A program made the position numbers and the translations under genes. A stretch of 64,000 bases of DNA from Ruminococcus sp. (GTDB taxonomy: Bacteria; Bacillota; Clostridia; Oscillospirales; Ruminococcaceae). Position 1 is the stretch's first letter. The number at the start of each line of letters is the position of its first letter. Shown one piece after another: positions 14,975 to 23,897 of this stretch. The notes below the pieces were generated by a model. That model saw nothing but the letters and a program-made list of their open reading frames with translations, had not been told where the DNA came from and made no database searches. Location: positions 1 through 64,000 of the forward strand of contig JAHZHC010000016.1 in assembly GCA_019420505.1 (NCBI GenBank). The letters are read 5' to 3'.

Positions 14975-17356
14975 CTAATTAACAGGATAAAATTCTTCAA
15001 AGACTTTTTTGGCAATATCGCAGGATTCTTTAGCATCTTTTGCATAAAAATCGGCACCAATCTGTTTTGCATATTCTGGTGTAAGGACAGCCCCGCCAAC
15101 CATAATTTTGCAATCCACATTATTTTCATGCAAAAGCTTGATTGTTTTTTCCATACTGACTAAGGTTGTTGTCATCAATGCTGATAAACCAATCAGATGC
15201 ACATTATTTTTAACGGCGCAATCAACAACGGCTTGGTAATCTACATCCTTTCCCAGATCTATAACTTCATATCCGTAATTCTCAAGTAAAACTTTTACTA
15301 TGTTTTTTCCGATATCATGAATATCTCCCTTAACGGTTGCAACAATTATTTTACCTTTTGACACAGATTTTTCCCCGGTTTGCGCAAAATGAGTTTTGAG
15401 CACCTCGAAACATGCTTGTGCAACTCCTGCTGAAAGAATTAATTGAGGCAAAAATATTTTTCCCGTTTCAAATTCAGAACCGGCTTTATCTAATGCAGGA
15501 ATAAGGATATCATTAATTATATCCATAGGATCTTGTTCTTTAAGTAAATCTTTTGTCAATCGTGCACCTTCGCTTTTCAGTCCATTTTCCAAAGCATAAG
15601 GCAAATCTATGACATTTTTTTCTGAATTATTGATCTTCGCAGTATTCTTTTCAGATGAACCATAATTCGCTATATATTCTACAGAATTTTTATCGTATCC
15701 CGCTAAGAGATTATATGATCTTACAGCTGCGGTCATGGAATCGGTATTAGGATTAATAATAGGCAGGTCAAGACCTTTTGTCAACGCCATCATAAGAAAA
15801 TTACGGGTAACAATTTCACGCTCCGGAAGTCCAAAACTGATATTTGAAACACCGAGAACAGTTTTTAAGCCTAATTCGTTTTTGACTCTCTTCAAAGCAT
15901 TAAGCGTCTGCATTGCGGCTTCTTGTTCTGCGGAAACGGTAAGCGTAAGGCAGTCAATATATACATCCTCACGGCGGATACCTATGGATAAGGCTCTGTC
16001 AAGTATTTTTTTCGCAATATTAAACCTGCCTTCAGCAGTTTTAGGAATACCGTTTTCATCCAAGCAAAGTCCTACGACAGCTGCACCATATTTTTTTACT
16101 AATGGCAAAACTGTTTTAAGAGACTTTTCTTCACCGTTTACAGAATTAACAATGGGTTTGCCATTATACACTCTGAGAGCGGCTTCAAGAACCTCAGGGA
16201 TAGTTGAGTCAAGCTGTAGAGGTACGTCTGTTACACCCTGAAGAGCTTTGACAGCACGAACCATCATGTCTTTCTCATCAATTCCGGGTAAACCAACATT
16301 TACATCAAGTATATCTGCTCCGGCATTGACTTGCTCAATGGCTTGTCCTAAAATATAATCGATATCACCTTCAAGCAGAGCGGCTTTAAACCGTTTTTTG
16401 CCGGTCGGATTTATTCTTTCACCGATTATTCTCGGACGGTTTATAATGACAGTATTTGAAGGAGTACAGCAGGCAGCGGGTATATCATTATTAAATTTAA
16501 CTTGTTTTTTATCTCTGAGAACATTTTTTAGTGCTTTTATAAACTCAGGCGTTGTCCCACAGCAGCCTCCAAATATTTTTACACCTAACGGGATAAGTTT
16601 ACACATAAGTTCCGCAAATTCTTCAGGTGTAATGTTATATTCATTAGTCAGGGGATCGGGCAAACCTGCATTAGGTTTAACAATCACCGGAAGATTAGTC
16701 CATTTACATAAATCCTCAACTACAGGATAAAGCTCAGCAGGACCAAGTGAACAGTTAACTCCGATTGCGTCAACCCCGAGGCTTTCAAGAGTTAAAGCCA
16801 TAGAACTTATTGAACAGCCTGTAAAAGTTCTCATGTTCTCTTCAAAAGTCATTGTACAGACAACAGGCTTATCTGAATTCTCTTTAGCGGCAAGTACTGC
16901 TGCTTTTAATTCATACAAGTCAGTCATTGTTTCAAATACAATTAAATCACAATTTATACCTGAAATGATCTGTTCTTTAAAAATATCATATGCTTCTTCA
17001 AAGGTTAAAGTTCCTGTAGGTTCAAGAAGCTGACCTATTGGCCCTATATCTAAGGCGACAAGTGTTTCAGATTCACTGCATGCTTTTCTTGCATTTGATA
17101 TTCCCGCTTCTATAATTTCTTTAACGGAATAGCCGCAATCAGCCAATTTATATTTATTTGCGCCGAAAGTATTTGCATAAATTATATCTGCTCCTGCATT
17201 AATATACATACTGTGTATATCAATAAGCCACTGAGGATTTTCTATATTAAGAACTTCAGGAGTTTCACCCATTTTCAATCCTTTTGCCTGAAGCATTGTT
17301 CCCATTGCGCCGTCAAGACAAACAAATTCTCTTTTCATTAATTCTTTAAAATCCAC
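14975..17356 (-). CDS. metH: Cobalamin-dependent methionine synthase, lacking reactivation domain
   Basis: Transfers a methyl group from methyltetrahydrofolate to homocysteine through cobalamin. The 793 residues comprise the homocysteine domain (1-280, zinc cysteines in GVNCSLG and GGCCGTTP), the pterin-binding domain (about 310-570, with IIGERINPTGKK), and the cobalamin cap and B12 domains with the base-off motif DIHDIGKN (about 676). The S-adenosylmethionine reactivation domain of E. coli MetH is absent; the next gene upstream encodes it. GTG 17356 follows AAAGGTGA by 5 nt and overlaps the end of that gene by 11 nt, indicating translational coupling. Confidence 0.95.
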   Translation of the reverse strand: MDFKELMKREFVCLDGAMGTMLQAKGLKMGETPEVLNIENPQWLIDIHSMYINAGADIIYANTFGANKYKLADCGYSVKEIIEAGISNARKACSESETLVALDIGPIGQLLEPTGTLTFEEAYDIFKEQIISGINCDLIVFETMTDLYELKAAVLAAKENSDKPVVCTMTFEENMRTFTGCSISSMALTLESLGVDAIGVNCSLGPAELYPVVEDLCKWTNLPVIVKPNAGLPDPLTNEYNITPEEFAELMCKLIPLGVKIFGGCCGTTPEFIKALKNVLRDKKQVKFNNDIPAACCTPSNTVIINRPRIIGERINPTGKKRFKAALLEGDIDYILGQAIEQVNAGADILDVNVGLPGIDEKDMMVRAVKALQGVTDVPLQLDSTIPEVLEAALRVYNGKPIVNSVNGEEKSLKTVLPLVKKYGAAVVGLCLDENGIPKTAEGRFNIAKKILDRALSIGIRREDVYIDCLTLTVSAEQEAAMQTLNALKRVKNELGLKTVLGVSNISFGLPEREIVTRNFLMMALTKGLDLPIINPNTDSMTAAVRSYNLLAGYDKNSVEYIANYGSSEKNTAKINNSEKNVIDLPYALENGLKSEGARLTKDLLKEQDPMDIINDILIPALDKAGSEFETGKIFLPQLILSAGVAQACFEVLKTHFAQTGEKSVSKGKIIVATVKGDIHDIGKNIVKVLLENYGYEVIDLGKDVDYQAVVDCAVKNNVHLIGLSALMTTTLVSMEKTIKLLHENNVDCKIMVGGAVLTPEYAKQIGADFYAKDAKESCDIAKKVFEEFYPVN

Positions 17357-18026
17357 AGTGATCACCTTTCTTCCTATACTCACATCTATCTCTCATATTA
17401 CAGCTGACGCAGCCTCGCTTTCCCTTCGAAATTGGATTCTTTGATATACCTATAACTGCGGTAACAGATTTTCTCGGTATTAAAATCAGACTTTCCGTAC
17501 AACTCAATCCTATTCGTTTCTGAGCATCAAGAACATTTAAAAACTCAGGCTGTATTATTAAAGGAAAATCTCCATATCCCGGAGAAAAACGCCAAGTGAA
17601 ATTGTAATCCGGCAATTTTTCTTTGATTTCAATTTCTGCCTGATTGCATACTTCCTCCACTGCGGCAGACGCAAGGCAATCTGAAATTACGGTTTTTGTC
17701 ATATCAATTGTTTCATATGATCTGATTATTTTATCAACTTCTGCAGAAACCGTTGCACATAAAAGAATACATTTATCGCATCCTTTCAAGTGTTCTTTTA
17801 TATTGTTACCCTCAAACAGCAAAGATGTTCCTAATACTGATATACCATTTTCCAATGTTTTAATATCAAAAAGCTTATAAGTATATCTTGGTTTTACAGA
17901 TTCGAGCAAAACGGATTCACATTCATCAATTATATTCATAACATTTTCATCAGGTTCTTTATCTTTATAACCCATATATCTCAATGCTTCCGCCCGATTA
18001 AGTTCCAGCAATTCCAAACTTATCAT
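17346..18026 (-). CDS. Stand-alone methionine synthase reactivation domain protein
   Basis: Corresponds to the C-terminal activation domain of MetH, which binds S-adenosylmethionine to remethylate oxidised cobalamin. The 226 residues include the family motif RFSPGYGDFPL (equivalent to RPAPGYP) and QKRIGLSCTESLILIPRKSV, and a cysteine-rich tail GCVSCNMRDRCEYRKKGDHC not found in E. coli MetH. The start is uncertain: ATG 18026 lies very close to GGAG, and TTG 18017 is better spaced. It is first in the metH operon behind a good promoter. Confidence 0.9.
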   Translation of the reverse strand: MISLELLELNRAEALRYMGYKDKEPDENVMNIIDECESVLLESVKPRYTYKLFDIKTLENGISVLGTSLLFEGNNIKEHLKGCDKCILLCATVSAEVDKIIRSYETIDMTKTVISDCLASAAVEEVCNQAEIEIKEKLPDYNFTWRFSPGYGDFPLIIQPEFLNVLDAQKRIGLSCTESLILIPRKSVTAVIGISKNPISKGKRGCVSCNMRDRCEYRKKGDHCGF

Positions 18027-18050
18027 CACTCCGAATAAAAATATACAATT

Positions 18051-18079
18051 ATTATATCACACATACCGCAAAAATACAA
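18051..18079 (-). promoter_or_regulatory. SigmaA promoter of the metH operon
   Basis: On the minus strand, TTGTAT (18079-18074), 17-nt spacer, TATAAT (18056-18051), with TGA before the -10. The leader is only about 20 nt, leaving no room for a cobalamin or SAM riboswitch. Confidence 0.8.
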
Positions 18080-18110
18080 GTAATATAACTTTACATACCA
18101 AAACATAGAG

Positions 18111-18141
18111 AAAAAACGCATGACATATAATCATGCGTTTT
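18111..18141 (-). terminator. Terminator of the cysteine-rich protein gene
   Basis: Stem AAAACGCATGA / TCATGCGTTTT with a 7-nt loop; on the minus strand the stem is followed by T's. It starts 10 nt after the stop codon. Confidence 0.9.
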
Positions 18142-18151
18142 CGATATAATT

Positions 18152-18913
18152 TTACTGTGGCTCTTCTTCTGTTTCATTCTGATTTGCTGTTGAACCGCAG
18201 CAGCCCATTGAATTTTCATTTTCAAGGCTTCTGGGGAAGAATTCGCTTGTCGGGAAGTTGATTTTTTCAAACAATTCGCAGGGGCTGTCGGTATTAGTTG
18301 AACATTCCTTATTTGGTATACAATAATCATATGCCGGAATAAGAATAGGCACTGCCCTTTGAAGCTGTACAATTGCAAACATACCAATAGTAACAAGCAC
18401 GGTTTTAGTACAATTTTCGCTGCTAATCGGCACAAGCTTTGCATCCAGACAGATAGGCTCTACAACGCTTACACTTGCTTTTGGAAGGTTAGGATAACAG
18501 CATCCTTTTGGCGTCGGATCACAGATCGGATCATCTGATGAAAAGTGCTTTGTGTTTCCGTCACTTCCGAACAAAATTACTTTTTTGCTGAATGTAGTCG
18601 TACCTGTTGCAAACTGTGGTGTGGAACAATTTGAATGATATACATCCAGATCAACTTTGAAAGTGTAAGTCAAATCCACAGTGTAGAAGCCTTTGTTAAA
18701 GGGTACCGGGTCAATACCAAAGGTAGTATTCACAACCTCTACACATTTGCATTTAATGTAACTTGCTGAATTAATAAGCTCCTGCATACATGGATCACAG
18801 AAGGTTAACTCCAGATCTTCCAGACAATCCTGTGAACTGCATGAATCAAAAACACGCATTGCCTCAATGCATACTGCTTCTTTAAAGCAATTATTCGGTT
18901 TAAATTCGCTCAT
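18152..18913 (-). CDS. Conserved cysteine-rich clostridial protein, unknown function
   Basis: A 253-residue protein with 19 cysteines, no signal peptide and no membrane segment. The cysteines are clustered (CDPC, IKCKC, two CC pairs). Motifs include DPVPFNKGFYTVDLTYTFKV, FSKKVILFGSDGN, IGMFAIVQLQRAV and IPAYDYCIPNKEC. I recall similar proteins as conserved hypotheticals across Clostridia but no assigned function. The cysteine content and low similarity to enzymes suggest a structural or coat-like protein, but I see no clear sporulation promoter. AGGAGGA precedes the ATG. The gene is monocistronic with its own terminator. Confidence 0.85.
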   Translation of the reverse strand: MSEFKPNNCFKEAVCIEAMRVFDSCSSQDCLEDLELTFCDPCMQELINSASYIKCKCVEVVNTTFGIDPVPFNKGFYTVDLTYTFKVDLDVYHSNCSTPQFATGTTTFSKKVILFGSDGNTKHFSSDDPICDPTPKGCCYPNLPKASVSVVEPICLDAKLVPISSENCTKTVLVTIGMFAIVQLQRAVPILIPAYDYCIPNKECSTNTDSPCELFEKINFPTSEFFPRSLENENSMGCCGSTANQNETEEEPQ

Positions 18914-19091
18914 TAAAAATCCTCCTGACTAAGTAATTTAAAAGTAAATGTTTTTACTTCCTTACATCATATTCAAAAAGTCTTTTTATTGTTACGAATT
19001 TTCTTTATTTTCTTTGTGTATTATAAATAACAACAAAATTTTAACGTCATATATAAATTTTCTGATATACATTTAAGACAAAGTTTTTAAT

Positions 19092-19121
19092 TTGACTTTG
19101 CTATATGTATTATGATATAAT
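19092..19121 (+). promoter_or_regulatory. Promoter of rnhA
   Basis: TTGACT (19092-19097), 18-nt spacer, TATAAT (19116-19121) with TGA in front of the -10. Confidence 0.8.
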
Positions 19122-19157
19122 AAAATTAAATTTTAATTAACGATTGGATATTGAAAT

Positions 19158-19595
19158 ATGAAAAAGATAGAAATATTCACTGACGGAGCTTGTTCCGGAA
19201 ATCCCGGTCCTGGCGGTTACGGAGTAATATTAAAATATAAAGATAATGTTAAAGAGCTTTGTGGCGGCGAACCCGATACTACCAACAATCGAATGGAGCT
19301 TACTGCGGTTATTACAGGCTTGAAAGCTCTTAAAGAGCCTTGCGAAGTCGATTTATACAGTGATTCAAAATATATAATTGACGCTGTAACTAAAGGCTGG
19401 GCTGTGAAATGGAAACAAAACAACTGGATTAAGTCAGATAAGAAGAAGGCTTTGAATTCTGATTTATGGGAACAACTTTTAGAACTTCTTAAAATACACA
19501 AAGTCAATTTCTTTTGGGTGAAAGGTCACGCAGGGCATGCTGAAAATGAAAGATGCGATAAACTTGCAGTTAAAGGCTCAAAAAGTTTTCTATAA
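19158..19595 (+). CDS. rnhA: Ribonuclease HI
   Basis: Degrades RNA in RNA-DNA hybrids. The 145 residues are typical of the single-domain type I enzyme: Asp9 in IFTDGACSGNPGPGGYG, Glu in NNRMELTAV, Asp in LYSDSKY, and the C-terminal HAGHAENERCDKLA with the fourth acidic residue. The basic handle (WKQNNWIKSDKKK) is present. The ribosome binding site is weak (only GGA at moderate distance), which may limit expression. Confidence 0.96.
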   Translation: MKKIEIFTDGACSGNPGPGGYGVILKYKDNVKELCGGEPDTTNNRMELTAVITGLKALKEPCEVDLYSDSKYIIDAVTKGWAVKWKQNNWIKSDKKKALNSDLWEQLLELLKIHKVNFFWVKGHAGHAENERCDKLAVKGSKSFL

Positions 19596-19722
19596 AAGTT
19601 AACCCTGTTAAACCCTATTTAACAAGTATGATTAAAAAGACTTATTTTTGTTGATTTTAAATAGTTTTTTATTATTTTTCCTATAAAACAAGAGTGAATT
19701 GATAAATTTTTCTTTAACAAGG

Positions 19723-19751
19723 TTGCATTTTATAGAAAAAAGGTATATAAT
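19723..19751 (+). promoter_or_regulatory. Promoter of the iscS operon
   Basis: TTGCAT (19723-19728), 17-nt spacer, TATAAT (19746-19751). The leader is about 50 nt. I see no Rrf2/IscR-like operator or leader structure. Confidence 0.78.
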
Positions 19752-19808
19752 AATATCATGTGAAAAATGCGGAAATAAAATTCTGTGTAAAAGAAAGGTT
19801 ATGGTTAT

Positions 19809-21017
19809 ATGGAAAAACGCTTTGTCTATGCTGATAACGCCGCCACAACCTGTGTTTCCAAAAAAGCACTTGAGGCTGCTCTGCCCTATTTTACAGAGCA
19901 ATACGGAAATGCCTCAAGTATATATACAATTGGAATGAATGCGGCTAAAGCTATTCTTAAAGCAAGAGAACAGATTGCTGATGCTATCGGTGCAAAGGTA
20001 AATGAGATATATTTTACAAGCGGCGGTTCTGAAGCGGACAACTGGGCAATAAGAGGATCTGCTTTAAACGGTGCCAAAAAAGGCAAAAAACATATTATTA
20101 CAACTGTTTTTGAACATCATGCTGTTCTTCATACGTGCGAATTTCTTGAAAAACAGGGATATGAAGTGACATATCTTCCTGTTGACGAAAAAGGTCTTAT
20201 TACAGCAAAACAGGTTGAAGACGCAATTCGTGAAGATACTTGTCTGGTAACAATTATGTTTGCAAATAATGAGATAGGAACTATAATGCCTATAGCTGAA
20301 ATCGGAAATATATGCAAGGAGAAGAAAATTCCTTTCCATACAGATGCAGTTCAGGCAATTGGAAATGTTCCAATCAATGTTAAAGAAATGAACATTGACA
20401 TGCTTTCTCTATCGGGTCATAAAATTCATGCTCCAAAAGGCATTGGCTGTCTGTATATCAGAGGCGGGATTTCAATTCCAAATCTTATTTTTGGCGGTGC
20501 ACAGGAAAGAAGCAAAAGAGCCGGTACTGAAAATGTACCATCTATAGTTGCGCTTGGTGTTGCTATTACCGATGCCTGTGCGGATATTTCAGGGAAATTT
20601 GATAAGGTTTCAAAATTAAGAGACAAGCTTATTGAAGGCATTTTAAAAATTCCTGAAACAAGACTTAATGGAGATATTGAAAAACGTCTTCCCGGAAATG
20701 TGAACATTTCAATAAGAGGTGTAGAAGGTGAAAGCCTTTTACTTACTTTGGATATGAATGGTATCGCAGCTTCTTCCGGTTCTGCATGTACCAGCGGTTC
20801 TCTTGATCCGTCTCATGTTTTGCTTTCTATAGGTCTTCCTCATGAAATAGCACATGGTTCTTTAAGACTTACTATTAACGAAGACACAACCGAAGAAGAT
20901 GTGGATTACATTCTTTCTGTAATTCCTGAGGTTGTGAAAAAGCTCAGAGCTATGTCTCCGCTTTGGGAAAAAATCTGCAAAGACGAAGGATTGTCCTCTG
21001 ACGGCAATAAATTATAA
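19809..21017 (+). CDS. iscS: Cysteine desulfurase IscS/NifS (group I)
   Basis: PLP enzyme that moves cysteine sulfur to an active-site persulfide for Fe-S clusters and tRNA thiolation. The 402 residues have the PLP lysine in SGHKIHAPKG (Lys205), the conserved ADNAATT start, TSGGSEADNWA, and the catalytic cysteine Cys327 in SSGSACTSGS on the mobile loop typical of group I. GAAAGG precedes the ATG by 10 nt. It is followed by iscU and mnmA, so it probably supplies sulfur to both. Confidence 0.97.
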   Translation: MEKRFVYADNAATTCVSKKALEAALPYFTEQYGNASSIYTIGMNAAKAILKAREQIADAIGAKVNEIYFTSGGSEADNWAIRGSALNGAKKGKKHIITTVFEHHAVLHTCEFLEKQGYEVTYLPVDEKGLITAKQVEDAIREDTCLVTIMFANNEIGTIMPIAEIGNICKEKKIPFHTDAVQAIGNVPINVKEMNIDMLSLSGHKIHAPKGIGCLYIRGGISIPNLIFGGAQERSKRAGTENVPSIVALGVAITDACADISGKFDKVSKLRDKLIEGILKIPETRLNGDIEKRLPGNVNISIRGVEGESLLLTLDMNGIAASSGSACTSGSLDPSHVLLSIGLPHEIAHGSLRLTINEDTTEEDVDYILSVIPEVVKKLRAMSPLWEKICKDEGLSSDGNKL

Positions 21018-21070
21018 TAAATCATAGGGTTTACCCTTTATTAAAAAGAACTTATCAAAGGAGAATTTAA

Positions 21071-21502
21071 ATGATTTACAGTGAAAAGGTTATGGATCAT
21101 TTTGCTAATCCACGCAATGTCGGCGAAATTGACAACGCTGACGGAATTGGCGAAGTTGGAAATGCAAAATGCGGAGATATTATGAAAATGTACATTAAGG
21201 TTGACGATGGTGTTATTTCCGATGTCAAATTTAAAACTTTCGGATGCGGAGCTGCTATTGCAACTTCATCAATTGCCACAGAAATGATTAAAGGAAAAGC
21301 AATTGAAGATGCACTTAAAGTTACAAATAAGGCTGTTATTGAAGCTCTGGACGGACTTCCTCCTGCAAAGCTGCACTGCTCTGTTCTTGCTGAACAGGCA
21401 ATGAAAGCTGCTATTTCCGATTATTATAAGAGACAAGGTATTGATCCTACTCCTTATGTTGGTGAATCTTGCAGCTGTGAGGACTGTGAAGGCTGTCATT
21501 AA
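21071..21502 (+). CDS. iscU: Iron-sulfur cluster scaffold IscU/NifU
   Basis: Scaffold on which Fe-S clusters are assembled from IscS sulfur. The 143 residues have the three cluster cysteines Cys34 (NAKCGD), Cys59 (FGCGAA) and Cys103 (LHCSVL). A cysteine-rich tail CSCEDCEGCH follows the normal domain; such tails are common in clostridial forms but of unclear role. AAAGGAG lies 7 nt before the ATG. Confidence 0.96.
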   Translation: MIYSEKVMDHFANPRNVGEIDNADGIGEVGNAKCGDIMKMYIKVDDGVISDVKFKTFGCGAAIATSSIATEMIKGKAIEDALKVTNKAVIEALDGLPPAKLHCSVLAEQAMKAAISDYYKRQGIDPTPYVGESCSCEDCEGCH

Positions 21503-21513
21503 GATCATAAATT

Positions 21514-21540
21514 CAGGCGGATTTATCCGCCTGTTTTATT
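21514..21540 (+). terminator. Hairpin between iscU and mnmA, possible partial terminator
   Basis: An 8-bp perfect stem CAGGCGGA / TCCGCCTG with a 4-nt loop followed by TTTTATT. The short T-run suggests an incomplete terminator that would lower mnmA expression relative to iscSU, or protect the upstream mRNA. Confidence 0.7.
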
Positions 21541-21563
21541 ATATAGATTTAAAAGGTGATAAT

Positions 21564-22661
21564 ATGTCAAAAAATAAAAAAGTTCTTGTTGCAATGAGCG
21601 GCGGAGTTGACAGTTCTGTTGCTGTTAAATTGCTTCTTGATAAAGGCTATGAATGTGCCGGGGCTACCATGCGGTTATATTCTAATGAGGACATAGGATT
21701 GGATCAATCAAAGACCTGTTGTTCTCTCAGTGATGTAGAAGACGCAAGATATGTTGCTTATAAACTTGGAATTAATTTTCATGTATTTAATTTTTCTGCT
21801 GACTTTAAAGAAAAAGTAATTCAACATTTTATTAATACTTATCTTGAGGGTGGTACTCCTAATCCTTGCATAGAATGCAACAGATACTTAAAGTTTGAAA
21901 AATTTCTTGAACGAGCAAGACTTCTTGACTATGATTATATTGCAACCGGTCATTATGTGAAACGTGAGTTCAACGAGAAAAGCGGCCGATGGCTTTTAAA
22001 AAGATCCCCTGATGTAAAGAAAGATCAGAGTTATGTACTTTATTCAATGACACAGGATCAAATTGCGCATACGTTATTCCCTGTGGGAGATTTAAACAAG
22101 ACTGAAATAAGAGAGATTGCCGAAAAAAACTTACTTATAAATGCTGATAAACCCGATTCTCAAGATATTTGTTTTATTCCCGATGGTGATTATGCAAAAT
22201 TTATTACTGATAATGCCGGAGAACAATATGAGGGGGATATTATACTTTCTGACGGTACTGTTCTCGGAAAGCATAAGGGTCTGATCAATTATACCATAGG
22301 ACAGCGAAAAGGCATTGGTGTTTCTTATTCTGATCCCTTATTTGTGATTGATAAAAATATAGAACATAATACCCTTATACTTGGAACAAGTGATAAACAA
22401 GGCTGTTCGGCTCTTATAGCTGATAATGTTAATTTTATTCCATTTGATAGTCTTGTAAGTCCCCTTGAATGCACTGCGCAAACCAGATATCATCAAAAGG
22501 ATGTTCCCTGTACAGTATATCCAATAGAAAACGGACAAATAAAAGTCGTATTTCACAAACCTCACAAAGCCGTTTCAAAGGGACAGGCTGTTGTACTTTA
22601 TAACGGTGAATATATTATTGGAGGGGGAACAATCGTAAAGGCTACAAACGACAATATTTAA
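21564..22661 (+). CDS. mnmA: tRNA-specific 2-thiouridylase MnmA
   Basis: Makes 2-thiouridine at position 34 of Lys, Glu and Gln tRNAs using sulfur relayed from IscS. The 365 residues have the PP-loop SGGVDSS (12-18), the two catalytic cysteines in NPCIECNRYLKF and DICFIPDGDY, and GQRKGIG in the C-terminal region. The chosen ATG follows AAAGGTGAT; a longer upstream in-frame extension runs back through iscU and is rejected. Its stop codon overlaps that of convergent spmB. Confidence 0.96.
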   Translation: MSKNKKVLVAMSGGVDSSVAVKLLLDKGYECAGATMRLYSNEDIGLDQSKTCCSLSDVEDARYVAYKLGINFHVFNFSADFKEKVIQHFINTYLEGGTPNPCIECNRYLKFEKFLERARLLDYDYIATGHYVKREFNEKSGRWLLKRSPDVKKDQSYVLYSMTQDQIAHTLFPVGDLNKTEIREIAEKNLLINADKPDSQDICFIPDGDYAKFITDNAGEQYEGDIILSDGTVLGKHKGLINYTIGQRKGIGVSYSDPLFVIDKNIEHNTLILGTSDKQGCSALIADNVNFIPFDSLVSPLECTAQTRYHQKDVPCTVYPIENGQIKVVFHKPHKAVSKGQAVVLYNGEYIIGGGTIVKATNDNI

Positions 22662-23173
22662 TAAAATAATCTCACTATCAAGGCTGAGAAAACAAAGCAG
22701 GTAAAGTCTGCTGTTAAAGATGATATAAATACTTTTGACTCCGCTTTTAATCGTACTGCCGAATAATAAACTGCAATTGTATAAAATGTTGTTTCTGATG
22801 AACCCATTAACACACTTGCTACTCTTCCGGCATAGCTATCAGGTGAAATATCACCAAGCAATGATTCAAATACGGCTATTGCACCGCTGCCGGAAATTGG
22901 TCTTATCAGCGCAAGGGAAGTACATTCTGACGGAAATCCCAAAGCCTGCGTCAAGGGTGAAAGCAGATCTGACAAAATTCTAATTGTGCCGGAAGCAGAC
23001 AGCATCTCAATAGAAGTTAATAATACGATTAACGGCGGAATCAAATCAACTGCAATCAACAGATTTTCTTTTGCACCTTGTATAAATACATTAAATATAT
23101 CTACCTTTTTTATTAATGCATAAACAAATATAATACAAATTATAAGAGGTATCAGTAAATCAGAAACGCTCAT
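22658..23173 (-). CDS. spmB: Spore maturation protein B
   Basis: A Gate/nucleoside-recognition family membrane protein which in Bacillus works with SpmA in spore core dehydration. The 171 residues are mostly hydrophobic with several membrane helices and the conserved LIRPISGSGA and MGSSETTFYTIAVYYSAV motifs. AGGAG precedes the ATG. It overlaps the end of spmA by 14 nt. Confidence 0.94.
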   Translation of the reverse strand: MSVSDLLIPLIICIIFVYALIKKVDIFNVFIQGAKENLLIAVDLIPPLIVLLTSIEMLSASGTIRILSDLLSPLTQALGFPSECTSLALIRPISGSGAIAVFESLLGDISPDSYAGRVASVLMGSSETTFYTIAVYYSAVRLKAESKVFISSLTADFTCFVFSALIVRLFY

Positions 23174-23741
23174 TTATTTTTCTCCTGTGCATATAAAGTA
23201 CGGATATCATAGTACAGCCTGCAATAACAGATAAAAATGATACTAATAATATTGGAATTGTACAATCCCAAGGTGTTACTGATCCATGAGCCATTCTCAG
23301 GGCTGCTACGGTGATGGATATAAGCTGTATTGAAGAAGTATTTAAAACTACAAGCATAGCCATATTTCGACTTTTGTTTTCGTAATTATCAAGATGTTTT
23401 ATGGCCTTTATTCCAAGTGGTGTAGCAGCATTACCAAGTCCAAAAAGATTTGCTGTTATATTCATGCAGATCGTTTCAAAGGCTTTACTTTGTGTTGAAA
23501 GCGACGGAAATAACAGACTGATTGGTTTTCTGAGAAACAATGCAATTTTGTTAGTCAAGCCGGCTTTTTCAGCTACTTTCATAACGCCGCCCCACAACGC
23601 CATTGCCCCTGCAAGGCTGCCAACTGTTTTCAATGCTTTACCGGAAGCTTGAAGCACTGATTGAGAAAGCTCCGATGTATTCCCATTAATTATTGAAACT
23701 AATAAAGATATTACCATAAATAATGTTATTATATAGTTCAC
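23160..23741 (-). CDS. spmA: Spore maturation protein A
   Basis: Partner of SpmB in spore core dehydration. The 193 residues contain several membrane helices and the Gate motif NITANLFGLGNAATPLGIKA, plus LNTSSIQLISITVAALR. The start is GTG 23741, seven nt after AAAGGTGA. No convincing sigmaG or sigmaE promoter is evident upstream; a GCATA lies at plausible distance but the -10 match is poor. Confidence 0.94.
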   Translation of the reverse strand: MNYIITLFMVISLLVSIINGNTSELSQSVLQASGKALKTVGSLAGAMALWGGVMKVAEKAGLTNKIALFLRKPISLLFPSLSTQSKAFETICMNITANLFGLGNAATPLGIKAIKHLDNYENKSRNMAMLVVLNTSSIQLISITVAALRMAHGSVTPWDCTIPILLVSFLSVIAGCTMISVLYMHRRKINERF

Positions 23742-23812
23742 TATTTCTTCACCTTTTGTTAAAGATATATTTGGATATTTTACGATTTAATGATAATTTT
23801 TTGAGATTATGC

Positions 23813-23842
23813 TTGACAAAAAACGACAAGCTATGTTATAAT
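23813..23842 (+). promoter_or_regulatory. Promoter of the abrB-like gene
   Basis: A consensus TTGACA (23813-23818), 18-nt spacer, extended -10 TGTTATAAT (23834-23842). This is one of the strongest promoters in the window. Confidence 0.87.
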
Positions 23843-23897
23843 GTAATTGTCATAAACTTTTTATGAATTTAGATTTTATTTAAAGGGGATTATTATT

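Noticed and set aside
15735..16241. Long plus-strand open frame (168 codons)
   Set aside because: It lies antisense within metH, which has complete domain motifs; no ribosome binding site and an unprotein-like composition.
18027..18090. Cobalamin or SAM riboswitch ahead of the metH operon
   Set aside because: The predicted leader is about 20 nt and has no riboswitch-like structure.
18942..18959. AAGTAAA/TTTACTT inverted repeat upstream of the cysteine-rich gene as an operator
   Set aside because: It is short, made mostly of A/T, and likely by chance in this composition.
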